64,000 bases of DNA from Curvularia sp. ZM96 (lineage: Eukaryota > Ascomycota > Dothideomycetes > Pleosporales > Pleosporaceae): contig JAJGBQ010000007.1 of assembly GCA_022457065.1 (NCBI GenBank), positions 2,271,001 through 2,335,000 of the forward strand, written 5' to 3'. The notes below the pieces were generated by a model. That model was not told the origin of the DNA and ran no database searches. It saw only the letters and a list, made by a program, of their open reading frames with translations. Within the stretch, counting starts at the first letter, position 1; each line of letters opens with the position of its first letter. Below are positions 58,319 through 64,000 of the stretch, one piece after another. Both the position numbers and the translations under genes were made by a program.

Positions 58319-60173
58319 ATGACAAGATCCGAGAAAGAGGACGTGATGGAAACTACGGCCATCCAAAAAGTCGATAAAAATCTGATGACCGCAGACGAAA
58401 AGCGACTGGCTGAGATGGGTACAAAGCGTAACTAAATCGGTGTTGAAACAATCCACTAAGTAGCTATAGGCCACGTTCAGGAACTAGAGCGGCATTTCTC
58501 GAAATTGTCGTTGATAGGTCTTGCCTCTACCACCACTATATCTTGGACAGGGCTTGGTTTGGGCATTGTTACTGCGATCAATGCTGGGGGACCAGGTGCA
58601 ATCATCTATGGATTTATCTTAGTCACGATTTTGCAATGCTTTTTAGGTGCTTCGCTTGCAGAATTCGTCTCAAGCTATCCAACTGAAGGAGGAAGTAAGT
58701 TGCATGCTGACCCTCAAAGGCAACCATGCCCATCATTAGGACTATTCCGCAAGACAATACCAGGATATAATTCTTACAATCGTTGTAGTGTACCACTGGA
58801 TTGCTGCTGTTGCTCCTCGAAAACAAGCCCCTTTCCTTAGTTTCCTCACTGGCTGGTTTACAGTCTGCGGGTGTAAGTGCTACCCCATGTCATTTGCTTT
58901 ACCTTTTCTAAATCGGGTTGTTCCAGGGATCTTCACCACAGCTTCCACGAACTTGATCTATGCCCAGACCCTAGGTGCTCTGATAGCTCTCTATCATCCA
59001 AACATGACCCTGATAACGTGGGAAATTTTCGTTATCTATCAAGGCCTCAACTTAATAACCGCTTCGGTCGTACTCTTTGGCAATAAGATTATTCCAGGTC
59101 TAAACAGATTTTCATTGTTTTACCTCCAAATTGGCTGGCTAGTTGTCCTCGTCACTGTTGTGGCGTGTGCACCAACCTACCAGAGTCCCAGATTCGTCTT
59201 CAGCACCTGGATTAACAATACAGGTTGGGAAAACAATGTGATAGCATTCTCCGTAGGTCTTGTCAATCCATTGTATAGTCTTGGTGGGCTTGATGGTGGT
59301 AAGTTGCTATACATATACCATTTTTAGTTCCTAGTTAACAGTACCTAGTAACACATATTACTGAAGAGATGCCGAACGTAAGCACTAACATAATACTACT
59401 TCATTAACGCGAATAACTAGAGCTAAATATTAAAACAGCCATCACGTAATGCACCATTAGCCATTGCTATAACACTCACTATCGCATTCTGTACTGGTAT
59501 TACCTACCTGATTGGCCTGATGTTTAGCGTACAAGACTATAGTGCGCTTGCCACCACACACACTGGACTACCTTTGGCAGAACTATTCCATCAAGCAACG
59601 CAATCAGTAGGTGGTGCATTTGGCCTTACCTTTATATTGTTCATTGCGCTAGGCCCTTGTGTCATCTCTTCACAGCTCTCTACTTCTAGAGTCTTGTGGG
59701 CCTTCGCTCGAGATGGGGCTATTCCGTGGTCAGCAACATGGGCACGAGTTAGTCCACGCTTTGGCATACCATTCAATGCGCAACTTCTAGTCGCAGCGGC
59801 GAATGCAGCGCTTGGATGCCTGTACCTTGGCAGTTCAACAGCTTTTAACGCAATGCTTGGATCTGCAGTTACTATCAACAACATCGCCTACTACATACCT
59901 ATCTTAACTAATCTACTAACTAGTAGAAGGAATATGTACAAGGGTGCTTTTCATATGGGACGTTTTGGTTTTCTTGTTAATATTGTAACGATTTGCTGGC
60001 TTACATTTGCTATTGTCTTCTTTAGCTTTCCTTATTCTATGCCAGTTAGGGTCGAAAGTATGAACTATACTTGTGTTGTGGTGGGTTGCCTCCCTATCTT
60101 CATAATTAGTTGGTGGCTTTGGGTTCAACAGACATATAAAGAGAAATTGTCACGGACAGGAAGATGGGAATAA
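58319..60173 (+). CDS. APC-family amino acid/choline-type permease
   Basis: A 514-aa, about 12-helix permease of the amino acid-polyamine-organocation family. Six exons: 58319-58418, 58470-58694, 58789-58872, 58927-59298, 59349-59377, 59439-60173. Exon 5 is a 29-nt microexon that supplies THITEEMPN, and without it the conserved segment GGLDGVTHITEEMPNPSR is lost. Other marks are a charged N-tail, LSLIGLASTTTISWTGLG in helix 1, YPTEGGMYHW and SQLSTSRVLWAFARDGAIPW. The group includes fungal GABA, choline and amino-acid permeases, and the substrate is not readable. All junctions keep frame, so the gene is intact although decayed DNA lies on both sides. It may be part of cluster B or merely a neighbour. 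Confidence 0.88.
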
Positions 60174-60379
60174 CAATCGCACAAGATGTAGAATTAGAGG
60201 TTAAATAATCTAGTAGGGGCTTTTGTGGCTCATCCAACCATGTTACCCCCAACAGTTTCAGCCTTGGCAGGCTGACCAAACAGACCGTTCAATAACATTT
60301 AACGCGACCCCAGAGAACGCACAGAGGATATCCCTAGGTCACATTGCCCGTACATTGTCTGCGTCGTTTGACTAGAACA

Positions 60380-61000
60380 ATAGACGCTGTTAGCGCTGTC
60401 GCGTCCATCACGACTCTTGTTGCTCTTGCAAAGAAAATTGCCGCTGTTACTACCAACCTTGTCAACGGCGTTTGTTCCGCGGCTCAAGAGCTCGCCCAAG
60501 TGCAGAACAATGCATGCCTCGTCTTTCTAAGCCTTAGATTTATAGAAACTGCTATGAATTAGCTCGATGACATGCGCGCTCTTGATTTGGACAAGGCCTG
60601 GATACGGAGCCAGGCACTTACCGCAGCAAAACAAAGCATGACTTTCATCCACGAAGAATGCAAGCTACTCTTGCAGAAAAGGTTAGGAGCGAAAGCATGG
60701 CTTGTATGGGCGGCCCTAGAGATGAAGAAAGCTAAGGGATAGCTTTCGCAGCTGCAACAACCGCAAAGTAGCCTTAGGGTAATTCTATAGCTTATTAACG
60801 TGTACGCCCTAGCATTCTAGATAAGAGAAGAAAGCTAACTTTCCAAAGAAGGCTCGCTTTTAAAGCGTTCTCTTAGGTCAAGCGCTAATTTAAACAGACA
60901 GAACACGCCATTACCCTTTTTCACTAAGATTAACTTATTAAGAAGCCAGCCTCACTCCGCCAGTTATAGTAAGCAGATCTTACCTAGTAACTGCTAACAT
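60380..61000 (+). pseudogene. NLR/STAND N-terminal domain relic
   Basis: In one frame the text DAVSAVASITTLVALAKKIA and TTNLVNGVCSAAQELAQVQN matches the fungal N-terminal domain of STAND (NACHT/ankyrin) proteins. The expected start ATG is ATA at 60380-60382, and in-frame TAG codons interrupt it (after TAMN, after KKAKG, after SLRVIL). These are G-to-A and C-to-T changes as RIP makes. The text fades near 61000, and no NACHT domain or ankyrin repeats follow before the transposon. These proteins act in self/non-self recognition. Confidence 0.7.
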
Positions 61001-61648
61001 TGTAGCTAAGCCCGCAGAACCTAAGCGCGATTAGAATCTCTAGGCTTTAACGTTAGCCACTCGTATGTAAGCTCTTTATCGTAATGTCTAATAGCGCGCC
61101 TTATAAACGCTATAAATGTTATATTAGACTTAGTATTTCTATAATAATAGATAAAGTAGCTTTCATAATAGTACTATCCTTTAAGCGGCTTATGAATATC
61201 TAGCGCAACGTCATTATCCTTAGCAGTCATTTATATATAGTTAGATAAATTTTAAAAAGGTTAAATGCGGTTATGATATGTAAGAGAGGTAACATATTTA
61301 CTGTTTAAGATCTTGTCTAGAGTAGAAAAGCTTCTCTGAATAATACATTAGTACAAAGGAAGAATTTAATCTAGGTACGCTTACCTATAAGTGTGAAGGG
61401 CTACGCCTTAATTTTTAACTAGAAGATTACGTAACTACCTCTTTCTCTATAAGTATATATTACTAGAGAAAATAGTAAAAACGAGGCTTATATAAAATAT
61501 ACTCTATCTTCTTCTTAATCTTTCTTCTTCTATAAAATAGATGAATATATACTTATTAGTTAGGCCTCTTCGCCTATAATATTAACGTCTTTATTAATAA
61601 AAGTGACTTAATAAAAGGTTTTCTAAAAACTTACTTATATTATATATA
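61001..61648. other. AT-rich DNA
   Basis: Very AT-rich with TA steps throughout, no gene. Probably the RIP-decayed continuation of the NLR relic and the transposon target. Confidence 0.45.
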
Positions 61649-63503
61649 ACGTACTTTATAAGCGAGTGGCGCATACAAGCGAGTGACGCACCCTACCAAA
61701 CCTGCGCACCTCTCCTCACTTTACATATAATGGCTCCACAACGCGTCAATCAATTACAGTCAAATAAAACAGACATTCAGCTTGCTATCTCGTCTATTAA
61801 TACTAGACAGATTCAAAGCAACCGCTCTGCTGCTCAGGTCTACAGCGTGGCTGAAGCGACGCTCCGCCGCCGACGCGCTGGCATGCCTGCCAGGCGCGAT
61901 TGCCAGCCCAACTTGAAGAAGCTCACTAAGCTAGAAGAGGAGGTGATAGTTAATTATATACTTGATCTTGACTCACGTGGATTTGCGCCTACCTACGCTG
62001 CTGTGCGCAATATGGCCGATAGACTCCTGGCTGCGCGCGGCGCTGGCCAGGTCGGCGTCCACTGGCCGCGCAACTTTGTCAAGCGTACAGACAGTCTTAC
62101 GACGCGTTTCAATCGGACATACGATAGGCAGAGAGCTTTATGTGAAGATTTAGTCTTAATTAAGAGCTGGTTTGAGCTTATAGAGTAGACGAAGGCTAAG
62201 TACGGCATCTGTGACGAGGACGTCTACAACTTTGACGAAGCTGGCTTCTTAATAGGCAAGATTACTACTCAGCTTGTCGTTACAGCGTCAGAGAGAAGAG
62301 GCCGGCCAAAGGCTGTTCAGCCAGGTGGCCGAGAGTGGGTGACATTTATCGCTGGGATCAACGCAGCTGGCTAGTCTATCCCACCGTTTCTGATCTTTAC
62401 TGGCCAGCATCACCTATCTGCCTGGTACGAGGAGGCAGAGATCCCACGCGACTGGGCGATGGCAGTCAGCGACAATGGCTGGACGACCAACGAGATAGGA
62501 GTTGAGTGGCTAAAGCACTTTAACGCCCATACGAAGACTCGCGTTATAGGCGCGCGCCGCCTACTTATTCTTGACGGCCATGAGAGTCATAACTCTCTTG
62601 CGTTCTAAGAGCTGTGCAAGGAGAATAATATCTACACGCTCTGTATGACGCCCCACTCGTCTCACCTACTCTAGCCTCTTGACGTTGGCTGCTTCTCGCC
62701 ATTAAAGCGTGCGTATAGCCGTGAGGTAGAGAGTCTGATACGTAACCATATCAACCACATCACCAAGCTTGAGTTTCTACCAGCGTTCAAGGCAGCATTT
62801 GATCGATCCTTCACGCCAGCCAATATCTGCTCAGCTTTCCGAGGTGCAGGCCTTGTTCCTCTCTAGCCAGACGCTGTTCTATCAAAGCTTGACGTACAGC
62901 TGCGTACGCCTACTCCTCCAGCTACTCTCGTAGAAGCTCTCTGGCAGGCCTGTACGCCAGGCAACGTACGCGAGCTTGAAGCTCAATCAACGCTAATAAG
63001 TAATCGCGTTCGACGGCATAAAAGCTCATCACCAGCGTCAATTATTGCGGCGATTGGCCAGCTTAAGAAGGGGGCAGAGATAATAATGCTCTTAGCCGAG
63101 CTAATGCGCGATCGAATCGCCAGTCTTGAAAAGGCTAATGAGGTAGCCACAAAACGTAGGCAGCGTAAAAAGAAGCGGATATAGAAGCAAGGAGTGCTTA
63201 CAAAGGGAGCTGGCGAGGATATAATTGCTTAACGCGAGGCGGATGAGCAGATTGCTCATGAAGAGCGTCAGGAAGGAGAGCGATTAGGTGTTAGCCGCCG
63301 GGCTCTTACGCGCTGTAGCAGGTGCAAAGAAACTGGCCACAACTCGCGTACGTGTAAGAAAGATACTATAGATAGTAATTAATCTCTTATGTTAATATAT
63401 AGTGAGAAAATTCTATTGTAGTAGAGCTACATACTTATAGAGATGCGCAAATTTGGTGGGGTGCGTCACTCGCTTGTATGCGTCACTCGCTTATAAAGTA
63501 CGT
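61649..63503 (+). mobile_element. Pogo/Fot1-type DNA transposon, inactive
   Basis: A 1855-bp element flanked by TA (61647-61648 and 63504-63505). Terminal inverted repeats of about 45 bp (61649-61693 and 63459-63503) start ACGTACTTTATAAGCGAGTG and differ at about one position. As in the element at 39058, each repeat holds two direct AAGCGAGT copies, here followed by G(A/G)CGCA. The transposase is on the plus strand. Confidence 0.92.
61730..63382 (+). pseudogene. Pogo/Fot1 transposase with seven nonsense codons
   Basis: A single uninterrupted register of 550 codons runs from ATG 61730 to TAA 63380-63382 with no frameshift. It contains seven in-frame stops: 62186, 62372, 62606, 62672, 62864, 63182 and 63230. 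The contexts (for example HLL-stop-PLDVGCF) show that Gln codons CAG or CAA became TAG or TAA. Parts in order: CENP-B-type HTH (MPARRDCQPNLKKLTKLEEE), NFVKRTDSL, first DDE Asp in VYNFDEAGF, second in LLILDGHESHNS, third region at PLDVGCFSPLKR, and a C-terminal CCHC zinc knuckle (CSRCKETGHNSRTC). The protein is otherwise well conserved, so inactivation looks recent and RIP-driven. Confidence 0.92.
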
Positions 63504-63559
63504 TATAACTTAGAATGAAAACTTTATTATAAAAGAATTTTTAGATTAAATTAGGAATA

Positions 63560-64000
63560 ACGTGGTTCACAAGCGAGTCGCCAACCCAAGCGAGTCGCCA
63601 GCGCCTCACCAGCGCGTCGACTTCGCAACATTATTACAGCTATTAATTATAGTATATTAAAATTCGTAATAAGCCAGTTTACTCCTCAGATCTATCGCTA
63701 TCACTAGCACTATCAATTTCTACTTTGCAGGTGCGCGCGTTGTGTCCAGTCTCCTTACAGCGTCCGCAGCGCCTCTCTCCTCGCGCCCTCTTCGACGCAC
63801 TCTCGCCATCACCACGACTGCTACTCGCCTATTCAGCTAATAAATCTTGTACCTCACTAACAGTAAGAGTCTCGTCTGTCCGTACGTATCGCCTCTTACG
63901 GCTCTTACGCTTATTTACTATATCTAGAGCCTCTCGAAGAGCAGCTACTTCCTCTCTCATAAGCGTCATCTCGTGCGCTATTTGCTGAGCCCCTTTACTC
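63560..64000 (-). mobile_element. Third pogo/Fot1 element, cut by the window edge
   Basis: It begins at TA 63558-63559 with ACGTGGTTCACAAGCGAGTC, the same terminus as the element at 39058, and two AAGCGAGTCGCCA copies. The minus strand carries the C-terminal zinc knuckle of the transposase (CGRCKETGHNARTC) near 63730-63770. The rest lies beyond the window. It lies 54 bp from the end of the previous element. Confidence 0.85.

Overview
This is nuclear DNA of a filamentous ascomycete. The protein-coding genes carry many short introns (about 46-100 bp, mostly GT-AG). Two type I highly reducing polyketide synthases are present, and repeats show stop codons of the kind left by repeat-induced point mutation (RIP). 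A bZIP-ankyrin (bANK, TOXE-like) regulator points to the Dothideomycetes, probably Pleosporales; that placement is inference. I saw no tRNA, rRNA or CRISPR.

Layout. (1) 1-2.4 kb holds broken fragments of a multicopy repeat protein that I tentatively relate to fungal DUF3505/RecQ telomere-linked families. (2) 3.7-14.8 kb is a block of ordinary genes: a sugar transporter divergent from a GH51 arabinofuranosidase, a P-loop sulfotransferase-like protein, a SET-domain protein, a ThDP-dependent enzyme and a secreted TAP-type peptidase. (3) 16.5-37.1 kb is biosynthetic cluster A: P450, SDR, BBE-type FAD oxidase, bANK regulator, alpha/beta hydrolase of the polyketide-transferase type, a 2413-aa HR-PKS with a decayed methyltransferase, and a second P450. 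A mutated fragment of a PKS C-terminus lies just beyond it. (4) 37.2-44.9 kb is AT-rich and gene-poor. It holds a 58-aa secreted peptide precursor with a Kex2 site between two repeats, a dead pogo/Fot1 element, a RecQ helicase relic, a 44-bp minisatellite, a cysteine-rich small secreted protein and a P450 relic. (5) 44.9-60.2 kb is cluster B: DHA2-type efflux pump, P450, a 2510-aa HR-PKS with an intact C-methyltransferase, and an APC-type permease. (6) 60.4-64 kb has an NLR (STAND) N-terminal relic, a second pogo/Fot1 element with seven nonsense codons at glutamine positions, and the edge of a third element.

Working model. Cluster A makes a reduced, probably non-C-methylated polyketide. It would be released by the stand-alone hydrolase and tailored by the P450s, SDR and FAD oxidase, under the bANK regulator. 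Cluster B makes a C-methylated reduced polyketide, oxidised by its P450 and exported by its DHA2 pump. The two PKS genes differ visibly in base composition, so they probably have different histories. Intron boundaries are hand-derived from splice consensus and reading-frame continuity. For every spliced gene the exon sum is a multiple of three.
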